DNA of 64,000 nt from JACVRM01 sp963839815. Lineage in GTDB: Bacteria > Actinomycetota > Thermoleophilia > Gaiellales > Gaiellaceae. The notes below the pieces were generated by a model, which did no database searches, was not told the DNA's origin, and saw nothing but the letters and a program-made list of their open reading frames with translations. Within the stretch, counting starts at the first letter, position 1. Each line of letters opens with the position of its first letter. The stretch is from assembly GCA_963839815.1 (NCBI GenBank), contig CAWIWF010000006.1:868001-932000 (forward strand), given 5' to 3'. The translations under genes were made by a program, and so were the position numbers. Positions 7,857 through 16,093 of the stretch are shown here, piece after piece.

Positions 7857-9244
7857 TGAGGCTCCGAGCCGGCCGCGGAGAGGGGCAGGCGCTGCCGCTG
7901 ACGATCGCGATCATGGTCGTGTTCGGACTGGCGACCGTCTCCGTGATCACGCTGACCTCGTCGGCCCAGAGCGATGCCGAGCGGGGAGGCTCCCAGGACG
8001 CGGCGCTCGCCGCTGCCGAGGCGGGCGTCGCCACTGCCCTCTCGGTGCTCTCGAACTCGCCGCGGCCGCTGGCCTCGACAGCGCTGCCCGCTCCGGGCGC
8101 GCCGCAGGTCGACGCGGTCTCGGGCGGGACGGTGTCCTGGTACGGAACGCTCGCAGGCGACACGTGGACGATCTACGCGACGGGGGCCGTGCCCAACCCG
8201 GCGGGTGGTGCGGTGCTGACCCGTGCGCTGCAGGTGGATGCGCGGGTCGGCTCGACCGCCGTCAACGGCGCCTGGAACTACGTGTATGCGAACGATGCGT
8301 CCGGGTGCCTGACGCTCAACAGCTCGGTCGTCGTGAGCGAGCCGCTCTACACGCGCGGCAGCCTCTGCACCAACAACTCGTCGCGCGTGACCGGCTCGCC
8401 GACGCACGTCGAGGGCACGATCCAGACGACGAGCTCCTCCTCGGTCGGCCAGAGCGGGACCCCGATCGCCGAGCTGCACGTCGCCGGCGGCTGCCGCTAC
8501 GGCACCTCTGGAGCGTTCGTCTTTCCGTGCACGGCCTCGCAGCAGGTCTACGCGACGGCGCAGGACCAGGTTCCGGCCGGCGTCACCAAGCCCCCGGTCG
8601 ACCTGGCGTTCTGGTACGCGAACGCGAAGCCGGGGCCGCTGCAGACCTGTACCACCGGCTCGTTCCCCGGCGGCTTCGACACCGACACCACCATGAACCG
8701 CAGCCGCGCGAACGTGAACCTGTTCGCGTCGAACTACGACTGCACCGTCACGTCGGGAGCGGCGCAGGTGGGCAGGATCGCCTACACCTCCGGGAATCCC
8801 GGCAGCCTGATCATCGACGGGACGGTCTTCTTCGACGGCAACATCGTCATGACCGGCTCACAGCGCGTCCTCTACAGCGGCCGCGGCACGATCTATGCGT
8901 CCGGCTACATCGACCTCGGCGGCTCCCAGCAGATCTGCGGCTCCTACTCGGGCGGCTGCAACTTCGGCGGCTGGGTGCCCGAGACCGCGATGCTCGCGCT
9001 CGTCGCGGGCTCGACGACCGACACGCCGGGGTTCCAGATCCGCCAGAGCGCTCGGTTCCAGGGTGGGATCTACGCCGCCGGGTCGTACAGCCAAGGCAGC
9101 TCGACCCAGGTGCAGGGCCCCAAGATCGCCGAGACGCTGTCCCTCAGCGGTTCCAGCCAGGCAACCTGGTCGCCGTTCACCTACCTCCCGCCCGGCGCGC
9201 CGATGGAGAAGCCGCTCGTCACGACCGGCGGGTGGCGCGGATGA
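7856..9244 (+). CDS. PilX-like pilus assembly protein, copy B (intact)
   Basis: A 462-residue protein with the same plan as its neighbours: N-terminal GQALPLTIAIMVVFGLATVSVITLTSSAQSD helix, AALAAAEAGVATAL segment, then a beta-rich body with LAFWYANAKPGP, IDGTVFFDGNIVMTGSQRVLYSGRGTIYASGYI and several Cys pairs. The IDGTVFFDGN..GRGTIYASG stretch is a repeat-type fold reminiscent of polymer-forming (bactofilin-like) strands. It is only distantly similar to the two flanking copies, which resemble each other closely. The start overlaps the previous stop (TGATG) and the stop overlaps the next start (ATGA at 9241-9244). It is the only unbroken member of the trio. Confidence 0.75.
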   Translation: MRLRAGRGEGQALPLTIAIMVVFGLATVSVITLTSSAQSDAERGGSQDAALAAAEAGVATALSVLSNSPRPLASTALPAPGAPQVDAVSGGTVSWYGTLAGDTWTIYATGAVPNPAGGAVLTRALQVDARVGSTAVNGAWNYVYANDASGCLTLNSSVVVSEPLYTRGSLCTNNSSRVTGSPTHVEGTIQTTSSSSVGQSGTPIAELHVAGGCRYGTSGAFVFPCTASQQVYATAQDQVPAGVTKPPVDLAFWYANAKPGPLQTCTTGSFPGGFDTDTTMNRSRANVNLFASNYDCTVTSGAAQVGRIAYTSGNPGSLIIDGTVFFDGNIVMTGSQRVLYSGRGTIYASGYIDLGGSQQICGSYSGGCNFGGWVPETAMLALVAGSTTDTPGFQIRQSARFQGGIYAAGSYSQGSSTQVQGPKIAETLSLSGSSQATWSPFTYLPPGAPMEKPLVTTGGWRG

Positions 9245-10715
9245 GCCGCGTGCGACGCCTTCGGCACCGCGAGGACGGGCTCGCCCTGCCGCTCGTGCTC
9301 GGGATGATGCTGATCTTCGGTATCGCCGTCGGCAGCGTCGTGATGATGACGAGCTCCTCGCAGCAGGCTGCAGTCGGTCGAGAAGCAGGGGCAGACGGCA
9401 TTCGGTGCCGGCGAGGCGGCGCTCGCGACCGCCGTGTCGGTTCTCGCCAATGCGGCCGACCCCCGCGTCTCCACTGTGCTGCCAAGCTGCGCCGCGCCTG
9501 CGACGCTCACCTTCGCCGGCTCGACGGGAACCTACTGCGGCGCGCTCGCGGGGAACGACTGGACGATCACCGCCAAAGGCTTCGCCAAGACGTCGGTGGG
9601 GAGCCAGCAGACGCGCACGATCACGCAGGTCGCCTCGATCGTCTCGCTCGTCGACGGCGGGCTCGGCGAGCTCTGGAACCGCGTCTACCAGTACGACGAC
9701 GGCTCCTGCGTCGAGTTCAAGAAGATCACCATCGTCGTGCCCGTGGTGACTCGCGGCTGCCTGAAGCTGTCGGGCAACCTCGACAAGCCCAGCCGGCTGC
9801 TGGGGAGCTACGTCTCGATCGGCGGCTACGTCGAGCTGAAGCAGCACGACAGCATCGGGCTCTCCGGCGCGCCGATCCCCAAGGCGGACATCGGCGGCAC
9901 CTGCAAGCTCGAAGCACGGCACGGGGCCGCACACGCCCTGCGGGCCCGCCGACGCCGTCTACGCGAACGCGATCACGGCGACGCCCGCCGACCTCGCGCG
10001 ACCCACCGTCGACTTCGCCTACTGGTACGCCAACGCCAAGCCGGGGCCGCTGTACCCGTGCAACGTCGGCTCGCTGCCCGCAGGGAGTGAGTTCGAGAAG
10101 GCGGGCGACACGACCTACGACGGCGACGCCGACAAGATGGACTTGACCCCGAAGGACAAGACCTACTCCTGCCAGTACTGGGAGGCCGGGCAGCTCGTCG
10201 GCGAGCTCGCCTGGAACCACCTGACGAAAGTGCTGCAGGTGAAGGGCACGATCTTCTTCGACGGCGAGATGGAGGCCAAGGACAAGGTGCTGGTGAACTA
10301 CCAGGGGCGTGGCGCGATCTACTCGGCCAAGAAGTTCGAGCTCGAGGAGTACTTCTGCGCCGGCGGCGATGGCACCAACAACTGCGTCACCAACATGTCC
10401 AACTGGGACCCGACGCAGAACCTGCTCATGCTCTTCACGGGGGGTCTCCGAAACATCAGCGACGAGACGTTCAAGATGGACGCCGACCAGGCCGCCTTCC
10501 AGGGCGCGGTGTGGACGCAGGGCAAGTGCAAGGTCGGCAAGAAGGCGTCGATCTCCTCGCCGATGATCTGCGGCAAGCTCGGCATCAAGGAGGACGACTT
10601 CGTGGACGACCCGACCGTCAGCCCGTGGCCGCCGAGCCTGATCAGCCGCTCGGGCCAGGTCTACGGCACTCCCAGCGGCCACTTCCAGATCATGTTGCGC
10701 GAGCAGCTCGGATGA
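9241..10715 (+). pseudogene. PilX-like pilus assembly protein, copy A', two frameshifts
   Basis: Close paralogue of the gene at 6365, about 490 residues after two one-base corrections. The N-terminus EDGLALPLVLGMMLIFGIAVGSVVMMTSSSQQAA is followed by a shift near 9373-9380 (gtcggtcg); the next frame carries QGQTAFGAGEAALATAVSVL through GGTCKL. A second extra base near 9911 (ctc-g-aag-cac) leads into HGTGPHTPCGPADAVYANAI and the end FQIMLREQLG, identical to the end of copy A apart from one residue. Codon use stays typical in all three segments. Two independent +1 shifts in one gene, when copy A also has one, suggest sequence errors or a relaxed gene family. Confidence 0.68.
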
Positions 10716-10764
10716 GCTCGGGCCCGAACGCGCGCTGCTTCCTCGGAGCGGGCGATGATGCCGC

Positions 10765-10792
10765 TCAACCGCGAACGGCAACCGGCCGATAG
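10765..10792 (+). promoter_or_regulatory. Sigma-28/WhiG-type promoter of the prepilin peptidase gene
   Basis: TCAA at 10765-10768, 16 bases, then GCCGATAG at 10785-10792. The predicted transcript starts just before the GTG at 10800, which argues against the longer in-frame start at 10755. Confidence 0.65.
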
Positions 10793-10799
10793 AGGTCGC

Positions 10800-11546
10800 G
10801 TGGAGATCGCGCTAGCAGCCTTCGCGCTCGCGCCCGGAGCTGCGATCGGCAGCTTCCTCAACGTCGTCGCAGGACGGCTGCCGCTGCGCCTGCCCGTCGC
10901 GCGCGGGCGCTCCGCCTGCCCCGAGTGCCGCGCCCCGATCGCCTGGTACGACAACGTGCCGCTGCTCTCGTTCGCCGTCCTCCGCGGCCGCTGCCGCTCC
11001 TGCTCCGAGCCGATCAGCTGGCGCTACCCGGCGGTGGAGCTCGCGACGGGCCTGCTGATCGCGGCCTGCTTCCTCGTCTTCGGCCTGTCGCCCGAAGCGT
11101 TCGTCGCCGCGTTCTTCTGCTCCGTGCTCGTCGTGCTCTCCGCGATCGACCTCGAGCACCGGATCCTCCCGGACCGGATCGTGCTCCCGTCCGCCGCCGC
11201 GGTGCTCGCGGCCCAGCTCGCCCTCGAGCCCAGCCTCGAGTGGCCGCTCGCCGCCCTCGGCGCCTCGCTCTTCCTGTTCCTGGCGGTCCTCGCCTATCCG
11301 GCCGGGATGGGCATGGGCGACGTCAAGCTTGCGCTGCTGCTGGGCGCCATGCTCGGGCGCCATGTGCCGGTTGCGCTGATGATCGGCATGCTCAGCGCCC
11401 TCGTTCCGGCGATCGTGCTGCTGGCCCGGCACGGCTCCGCCGCCCGCAAGATGGGCATCCCCTTCGGACCGTTCCTCGCCCTCGGGTCGGTCGCCGCCCT
11501 GTTCGCCGGCGACCGCATCCTCGACGCCTACCTCACCCTCCTGTGA
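10800..11546 (+). CDS. pilD: Type IV prepilin peptidase / N-methyltransferase
   Basis: A 248-residue polytopic membrane aspartyl protease that cleaves prepilin leaders and methylates the new N-terminus. It has the complete cytoplasmic zinc-type loop with two CxxC pairs (CPECRAPI about residue 40 and CRSCSEPI), IDLEHRILPD with the first catalytic Asp (about 117) and GMGMGDVKL with the second (about 173), plus several hydrophobic helices. I place the start at GTG 10800, directly after the promoter and just before the first hydrophobic segment VEIALAAFALAPGAAIGSF. It should process the pilins and minor pilins encoded on both sides. Confidence 0.92.
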   Translation: MEIALAAFALAPGAAIGSFLNVVAGRLPLRLPVARGRSACPECRAPIAWYDNVPLLSFAVLRGRCRSCSEPISWRYPAVELATGLLIAACFLVFGLSPEAFVAAFFCSVLVVLSAIDLEHRILPDRIVLPSAAAVLAAQLALEPSLEWPLAALGASLFLFLAVLAYPAGMGMGDVKLALLLGAMLGRHVPVALMIGMLSALVPAIVLLARHGSAARKMGIPFGPFLALGSVAALFAGDRILDAYLTLL

Positions 11547-11593
11547 CCGCCCGCTCGCGCGACGCCGTCCGGGGCGGCTCCTACGCTGTTCCC

Positions 11594-11902
11594 GTGCACG
11601 ACCAAGCTGCCGCCACTCCGCCCGAGGCGGGCACCTCGGACGAGGCCCGCTACGTCGTCGTCCTCCGCCTGGTCGACGGTGACCGGGTCGAGGCCGAGTC
11701 GTTCCCCGTGGAGGTGGACGCGCACACCTGCGCTGAGGGCTTCGTCGGGGAGCTGGGGAGTGGCCGCTGGCCGCGGATCGGTCAGCGGTACGTGCGGCCC
11801 GACGCCGTCGTCTCCGTCGACGTCGTGCTCGACGACCAGCCCCGCTGGACGGGCTCGACCGGCCGCGCCACGAGCTGGACAGGCCGCTCCGCCGAGCCCT
11901 AG
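11594..11902 (+). CDS. Hypothetical protein, 102 residues
   Basis: A small soluble protein from GTG 11594, with no signal peptide or membrane segment. It reads ARYVVVLRLVDGDRVEAESFPVEVDAHTCAEGFVGEL, with a single Cys, then GSGRWPRIGQRYVRPDAVVSVDVVLDD and a Ser/Thr/Arg tail. TACGCT at 11582-11587 could be the -10 of a near-leaderless message. It has the coding bias of its neighbours. I do not recognise the family; the beta-strand-like pattern would suit a small barrel, but that is a guess. Confidence 0.6.
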   Translation: MHDQAAATPPEAGTSDEARYVVVLRLVDGDRVEAESFPVEVDAHTCAEGFVGELGSGRWPRIGQRYVRPDAVVSVDVVLDDQPRWTGSTGRATSWTGRSAEP

Positions 11903-12015
11903 ACGCGCTCGCGGCAGCCGCCGCCCGGCCCCCTCACCTCAGAAGCGAGATACGATCGCGCCCGGTCGCGCGCGACGCGGCGACCGGTGAGGGACGCCGA
12001 CGGAGGGAGGATCGG

Positions 12016-12063
12016 GTGACTGCAAGCACGCACGCCGCCACGCGCTTCGGAGGGCACGGCTGA
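12016..12063 (+). CDS. Possible 15-residue leader peptide overlapping the S9 peptidase start
   Basis: A GTG at 12016 with a strong upstream purine run (cggagggaggatcgg) opens a 15-codon frame (VTASTHAATRFGGHG) whose TGA (12061-12063) overlaps the ATG of the peptidase as TGATG. This could be translational coupling from a leader peptide, or the purine run may be a chance feature, since the peptidase has its own ggaggg. Confidence 0.25.
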   Translation: MTASTHAATRFGGHG

Positions 12064-13979
12064 TGGCCGTCGCGACGCGCACGGCCGGCCGGCTCGAGTC
12101 GTTGCTCTCGGCACGGCTCTTCCTCAACCCGCAGCTCGCAGCCGACCGCCTCTACTTCATCAGCGACCTGGCCGGACGCCTCAGCCTCTACTCGATGGCG
12201 ATCGGCGGCAGCGTGCCTCAACCACTGCTTCCTCCTCGCATCGCGCTCCAGAATCCGGAGCTCGTCGGCGGCTACCCCTTCTTCGTCCTGCCCGCACTCG
12301 GCCGCATCGTGGTCATGCTCGACCGGGACGGAGACGAGTACTACGAGCCGGTGGTCATCCCGCTCGAGGGCGGCTTTCCCGAGCAGCTCAACGCCGACGC
12401 CTTCGGCGGCCGCCGCTCCTTCCTGCTCGACGTCGACCCTGACACTGGCACGGCCTATCTGGCCACCGCCTCGAACGAGGAGGCCATGAGCTACGGCGTC
12501 CGGGCCGACCTTGCGACGGGCGAGACCGAGATCCTGGGCGAGAGCCCGCACGGGTGCTATCCGAGCGCGTGGACGCCCGACCACTCGCGCGTCGTGCTCG
12601 CGGACGGCTACACCGCCGGCGACGTCGTGTTGTACGAGCGCGAAGACGGCGAGCGGCGGATCCTCTTCGGCACGCCGCTGGAGGAGCGGCGAGAGGGGGA
12701 GACGTACCCCTTGTCGGGCCTGCAGTCATCCCACTTCACGGCGAGCGGCCGCGGCTTACTCGTCACGACGAGCATCTTCGACGACGCCTACGGACCCGGC
12801 TATCTCGACCTCTCCCGGGCCGGTGAGCTGGAGCCGGTCGAGGTCACGGGCATCCGCCACCAGGGCGAAGGGGAGCTCGAGGCGCTCGACCGGCTCGAGG
12901 GGGACCGCTTCGCGGCGCGGTTCAACATCGACGGCGCGTCCTGGGCCTACGAGGCATCGTTCGACGAGGAGGCCAGGCGCCTGACGCTCGAGCGGGTGCT
13001 CTGCGGCGAGGACGAGCTCGCCGACGGTGTTCTCCACGGGCTCGACTACGACCGGGAGAGCGGGCGCTTCGCGCTCGCGTTCTGCACGGCCACGATGCCA
13101 ACCCAGCTCTACGTGCTCGACGGCGAAGGGCGCGCCGCCAGGCAGACGAGCGAGCGACCGCTCGGGATCGACCCCGAGCTGCTCTCGCAGGGCGAGGACG
13201 CGTCGTTCGTGTCCCACGACGGCCTGCGCGTGTCCGCGCGCCTCTACCTGCCGTCGCCGGCGCTCGGCTACGAGGGCCCGCGCCCGCTCGTGCTCTACGT
13301 GCACGGCGGCCCCCAGGGACAGGAGCGGCCGAACTTCGCCTGGTTCTCGATGCCGCTGATCCAGACGCTCACCTTCGGGGGGTTCGCCGTCTTCGTGCCG
13401 AACGCCCGCGGCTCCACCGGCTACGGGCAGGACTACATGAAGCGCGTCGACCGCGACTGGGGCGGCCAGGACCGGCTCGACCACGTTCATGCGCTCACCG
13501 AGGTACTGCCGCGCGACGAGCGCATCGACGTGACGCGCGCGGGAGTCGTCGGTCGTTCCTACGGCGGCTACATGACCCTGACGCTGGCCGGCCGGCACCC
13601 GGAACTGTGGTCAGCCGCCGTCGACATGTTCGGCCCCTACGACCTGATCACCTTCAGCGAGCGGGTGCCGCCGACCTGGCGCCCGTACCTTGACCTCGCG
13701 ATCGGCCATGTCGAACGCGACCGTGACTTCCTGGTCGAGCGCTCGCCGAGGACGCACGTCGGAGACATCGCGTGCCCCCTGCTCGTCATCCAGGGTCGCA
13801 ACGACCCGCGCGTGGTCGAGCAGGAGTCGGCCGATCTCGTCGAGCGCATGCGCGCAGAGGGCAAGGACGTCGACTACCTGGTGTTCGAGGACGAGGGCCA
13901 CGACGTGCTGAAGCTGCCGAACCGCGTCACCTGCTACGAGCGCATCGTCGGCTTCTTCAAGGAGCACCTAGAGCCGTAA
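12063..13979 (+). CDS. S9 family prolyl oligopeptidase-like serine peptidase
   Basis: A 638-residue cytoplasmic peptidase of the prolyl oligopeptidase/acylaminoacyl peptidase family. The N-terminal about 390 residues form a beta-propeller-like region; the C-terminal alpha/beta-hydrolase domain carries LYVHGGPQGQE (oxyanion region), the nucleophile elbow GRSYGGYMT (Ser about 498), GRNDPRV (Asp about 581) and EDEGHDV (His about 613). All triad residues are present and the length is normal. The ATG at 12063 has ggaggg upstream. TACGAT near 11953 may be the -10. No pilus-type promoter is present, so it appears to be an ordinary gene embedded in the pilus region. Confidence 0.9.
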   Translation: MAVATRTAGRLESLLSARLFLNPQLAADRLYFISDLAGRLSLYSMAIGGSVPQPLLPPRIALQNPELVGGYPFFVLPALGRIVVMLDRDGDEYYEPVVIPLEGGFPEQLNADAFGGRRSFLLDVDPDTGTAYLATASNEEAMSYGVRADLATGETEILGESPHGCYPSAWTPDHSRVVLADGYTAGDVVLYEREDGERRILFGTPLEERREGETYPLSGLQSSHFTASGRGLLVTTSIFDDAYGPGYLDLSRAGELEPVEVTGIRHQGEGELEALDRLEGDRFAARFNIDGASWAYEASFDEEARRLTLERVLCGEDELADGVLHGLDYDRESGRFALAFCTATMPTQLYVLDGEGRAARQTSERPLGIDPELLSQGEDASFVSHDGLRVSARLYLPSPALGYEGPRPLVLYVHGGPQGQERPNFAWFSMPLIQTLTFGGFAVFVPNARGSTGYGQDYMKRVDRDWGGQDRLDHVHALTEVLPRDERIDVTRAGVVGRSYGGYMTLTLAGRHPELWSAAVDMFGPYDLITFSERVPPTWRPYLDLAIGHVERDRDFLVERSPRTHVGDIACPLLVIQGRNDPRVVEQESADLVERMRAEGKDVDYLVFEDEGHDVLKLPNRVTCYERIVGFFKEHLEP

Positions 13980-13989
13980 GAGAAGCGGG

Positions 13990-14112
13990 AACCATTCTCC
14001 CGCAGTCGGACGACCGCTGTCCCTCTCTTGACGGCAAAGTCAAGAACGCACAACGATCGCGCCAACAGCTCCGGCCGCGAAGCGAACGGCAAGCGCTGTC
14101 GTTCGCCTTCGG
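13990..14112. repeat. Partial copy of the 267-bp inverted-repeat element
   Basis: The stretch ccattctcccgcagtcgg..gaccgctg is followed by tgtccctctcttgacggcaaagtcaag and a cgaagcgaacggcaagcgctg core. It resembles the left end and centre of the complete copies at 46313, 47571 and 51964, but the 22-bp palindrome has been lost. It lies in the gap between the S9 peptidase and a convergent gene. Confidence 0.55.
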
Positions 14113-14170
14113 ACATGCGGCCGGCGGGCCGGGAGGGCAACCGCGGGTCAGTCCCTGCGGGGACAGACCC

Positions 14171-14312
14171 TGCCTGACTTCATCGCCGGAGGGCGGCTCC
14201 GCCGGCCGCAGGCACGGCGCGGCCCCGGCGCGTCTGACTGACGAGGGGGCCCACGGGGGAAACCGGGTTTCCCCCGTGAAGCGAGTCAGGCGACGCGCAG
14301 CGTCGCCTACGA
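14171..14312. repeat. Hairpin-rich repeat, copy 1 (second copy near 29575)
   Basis: It carries catcgccggagggcggc, then gcaggcacg, then gtc..gacgagggggc, then the palindrome gggggaaacc/gggtttcccc and gtgaagcg. The same succession recurs at about 29575-29700. It contains several stem-loops and no credible gene. The palindrome gggtcagtccctgcggggacagaccc lies just upstream (about 14145-14170). Confidence 0.55.
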
Positions 14313-14843
14313 GCGACGAGCGTCGGCTGCGGCCTGCGCGACGGTGTCGCGGTCGGCGAAGCCGTCGATGCGTGTGCCCAGCTCGGCGGGGCGCGTGACG
14401 ACGATCACCGCCGGGTTGTCGCGGATGCCGAACTTCGACGCCAGCGGCGCCATCTCGCTCTGCCGGAAGGCGTTCACGTGCACGAACCCGGCACCGCCGA
14501 GCGATGCGCCCGCGCGAGCCTCGGCCAGTGCGAGGGTGTCGACGCGGCCGCGAGGAGCCGCCACTGCGACCACGACGACCGGGTTGTTGCGAAGCGCGAG
14601 CGCGACCGTGCGGGGCAGGCCGTCGGCGGTGACCGCCGGCAGCGTCGGCTTGGGGGCCGGCTTGCTGCGGGGCGGAGTCGCGGTTCCGGCCGGCTTCGCC
14701 GTGGTGCGGACGAGCGCCGGAGTCGAGGCGGCCGTCTCGCTGCCGCCCTGGGTCGTCTTCACCACGAGCATGCCGACGCCGGCGACGGCGGCGACGCCGA
14801 CGACGGCGAGGAGGCGTACGGGGTTGTCAACAGCGATCTGCAT
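14307..14843 (-). CDS. Membrane-anchored thioredoxin-like protein, pilus-region gene
   Basis: A 178-residue protein of unassigned function. It starts MQIAVDNPVRLLAVVGVAAVAGVGMLVV, a single membrane anchor (about 8-26), followed by a Pro/Lys/Thr linker (about 40-70). The C-terminal domain (about 75-175) has TVALALRNNPVVVVAVAAP and FGIRDNPAVIVVTRP, a pattern like thioredoxin-fold proteins (the NPVVV strand and the cis-Pro-like NPAVIV loop), but there is no CxxC, so no redox role is expected. It lies directly downstream of a sigma-28-type promoter, which ties it to the pilus regulon; a structural or assembly role is inferred. Confidence 0.7.
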   Translation of the reverse strand: MQIAVDNPVRLLAVVGVAAVAGVGMLVVKTTQGGSETAASTPALVRTTAKPAGTATPPRSKPAPKPTLPAVTADGLPRTVALALRNNPVVVVAVAAPRGRVDTLALAEARAGASLGGAGFVHVNAFRQSEMAPLASKFGIRDNPAVIVVTRPAELGTRIDGFADRDTVAQAAADARRS

Positions 14844-14854
14844 CCGCTGGATCT

Positions 14855-14882
14855 CTATCGGCAGCGTCTGGCCGCGACTTGA
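14855..14882 (-). promoter_or_regulatory. Sigma-28/WhiG-type promoter of the thioredoxin-like membrane gene
   Basis: On the minus strand TCAA (14882-14879), 16 bases, GCCGATAG (14862-14855). The ATG at 14843 is 12 bases past the element, so the message is nearly leaderless. Confidence 0.65.
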
Positions 14883-14886
14883 GGGG

Positions 14887-15330
14887 CTAGGGGAAGGCCG
14901 GGCATGCCCCTGCCGCGACGTCTCCGTCAGGCCCCTGGAGCGAGTGGGCCTTCAATCCCGGGGAGGAGAGCGCTGACGTGGGCCGGCCGTTGTGGGTGCT
15001 CTCGAGGCAGAAGCGGCGGCCGTCGGAGCTGACGAGGGGCTCACGACTCAGCCGGACGCCGCCGTCGAGTGCTTCCAGCTCGGCGAGGCCCATGCCCGCG
15101 TACGTCTCTCGCTCTGCGTAGTAGAGCTCGGCCGCGCTGAGCGCCTCACGCACGTTGATCTCGGCAGTCGCGTCCTGGGTTCGCGTCCGCATGGAGAGGT
15201 ACGCGGAGGTCGCCACGACCATGAGGACTCCGACCACGAGCATGACGACGAGGAGCTCGGGGAGCGTGAAACCGCGCTCGTCCGAGCACCTCGGCCGCCT
15301 GCCCGGGTCCCTGAACGCCGTCGCCCGCAT
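14887..15330 (-). CDS. Pseudopilin/minor pilin with prepilin N-terminus
   Basis: A 147-residue prepilin-like protein. A positively charged leader (MRATAFRDPGRRPRCSDERG) precedes FTLPELLVVMLVVGVLMVVATSAYL, with the cleavage Gly before Phe, the Glu at mature position 5 and a helix that continues into an amphipathic segment (TAEINVREALSAAELYYAERETY). The long leader and small C-terminal domain resemble GspG/PilE-like minor pilins. Two Cys in the C-terminal third could form a disulphide. It is expressed from its own sigma-28-type promoter on the same strand as the two pilins. Confidence 0.82.
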   Translation of the reverse strand: MRATAFRDPGRRPRCSDERGFTLPELLVVMLVVGVLMVVATSAYLSMRTRTQDATAEINVREALSAAELYYAERETYAGMGLAELEALDGGVRLSREPLVSSDGRRFCLESTHNGRPTSALSSPGLKAHSLQGPDGDVAAGACPAFP

Positions 15331-15337
15331 GGTCTCG

Positions 15338-15365
15338 ATGTCGGCAGCGCGCGCGCCAGGGTTGA
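15338..15365 (-). promoter_or_regulatory. Sigma-28/WhiG-type promoter of the pseudopilin gene
   Basis: On the minus strand TCAA (15365-15362), 16 bases, GCCGACAT (15345-15338). The ATG at 15330 follows after 7 bases. The -10 is a weaker match (GCCGACAT against GCCGATAG), but the spacing is exact. Confidence 0.5.
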
Positions 15366-15386
15366 ACGGCGACCCGTGAAACGACA

Positions 15387-15411
15387 GAGGGCGCGGGTTG
15401 CCCGCGCCCTC
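15387..15411 (-). terminator. Terminator of pilin gene 1
   Basis: An 11-bp perfect stem (gagggcgcggg / cccgcgccctc) with a 3-base loop lies 26 bases after the pilin stop. On the minus strand it is followed by tgtcgttt, a partly T-rich tail. Confidence 0.75.
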
Positions 15412-15436
15412 CGAAGATCTCTTCGATGCGGTGAGG

Positions 15437-15880
15437 CTAGGTCGACGCGTTGCAGTCGGTGAGCGTCGTGCCTGTGTCCTCCGTGATGGCGCCGGCGGGG
15501 CCGAGCTTGAAGAACGTCGCGCCGCCCTGCGTGCTGTAGATGCAGTAGCTGGTCGTCGTCGCCGCCGGGCTCGTCGAGACCGACACCTTCGTCGCGCTCG
15601 ACGGATCGTAGAAGGAGATCCCGGGCGGCGTGCCCGTCGACGCGTTGCCCACGCCGACGTACGTGCCGTTGTCCGAGTAGAACGCCTCGACGGCCGGAAC
15701 GGCTGCGCGCACGTTGGCCTGCGACGCCGACTTCTCCGCCTTGCCCTTGAAGCCGATGTACGCCGGCACTGCCACTGCGAGCAGGATGCCGAGAATGATG
15801 ATCACGACGAGGAGCTCGATCAGGGTGAAACCACCCTGAGCGTTCCCCTGTGCCAAACGCTGCCTGACTCTGTCCTGCAT
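15437..15880 (-). CDS. pilA: Type IV major pilin, copy 1
   Basis: A 147-residue type IV pilin. The leader MQDRVRQRLAQGNAQGG ends at the cleavage Gly before FTLIELLVVIIILGILLAVAVPAYIGFK, with Glu-5 and the classic N-terminal helix. The globular part has VEAFYSDNGTYVGVG and two Cys (YCIYST and the C-terminal DCNAST) that can form the pilin D-loop disulphide. The ATG at 15880 is set by GGAGGATTTTC upstream. It is nearly identical to the pilin at 16094, differing mainly in the leader and in a few helix and loop residues. It has its own promoter about 80 bases upstream and its own terminator, so it is monocistronic. Confidence 0.93.
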   Translation of the reverse strand: MQDRVRQRLAQGNAQGGFTLIELLVVIIILGILLAVAVPAYIGFKGKAEKSASQANVRAAVPAVEAFYSDNGTYVGVGNASTGTPPGISFYDPSSATKVSVSTSPAATTTSYCIYSTQGGATFFKLGPAGAITEDTGTTLTDCNAST

Positions 15881-15961
15881 GAAAATCCTCCAGTTCGTGG
15901 TCGGAAGTGGTTGCCCGGCCGCAGCGGGCGCGTGTGCTGGCGGCTGGGCTGGCATCCCTCC

Positions 15962-15989
15962 CTATCGGCCGAGAGGTCACCGGGCCTTA
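15962..15989 (-). promoter_or_regulatory. Sigma-28/WhiG-type promoter of pilin gene 1
   Basis: On the minus strand TAAG (15989-15986), 16 bases, GCCGATAG (15969-15962). Unlike the other units, this one leaves a 5' UTR of about 75 bases and a strong ribosome-binding site, as expected for a highly expressed structural protein. Confidence 0.6.
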
Positions 15990-16045
15990 CCCCGAATCGA
16001 GGGACGGGGCCGCTCAGCGCTGGTACCGTCCCTCGTCCACGAGAA

Positions 16046-16067
16046 AGGGCGCGGTCTCCCGCGCCCT
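16046..16067 (-). terminator. Terminator of pilin gene 2
   Basis: A 9-bp stem (agggcgcgg / ccgcgccct) with a 4-base loop lies 27 bases after the pilin 2 stop; on the minus strand it is followed by ttctcgt. The stem sequence is almost that of the pilin 1 terminator, so it was probably duplicated with the gene. Confidence 0.7.
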
Positions 16068-16093
16068 CTCGCCCGTCTTCCGGTACCTCGAGG

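Noticed and set aside
10755..10799. Upstream start (ATG 10755) for the prepilin peptidase
   Set aside because: It would translate through the promoter, and the extra residues are not membrane-like; GTG 10800 fits better.
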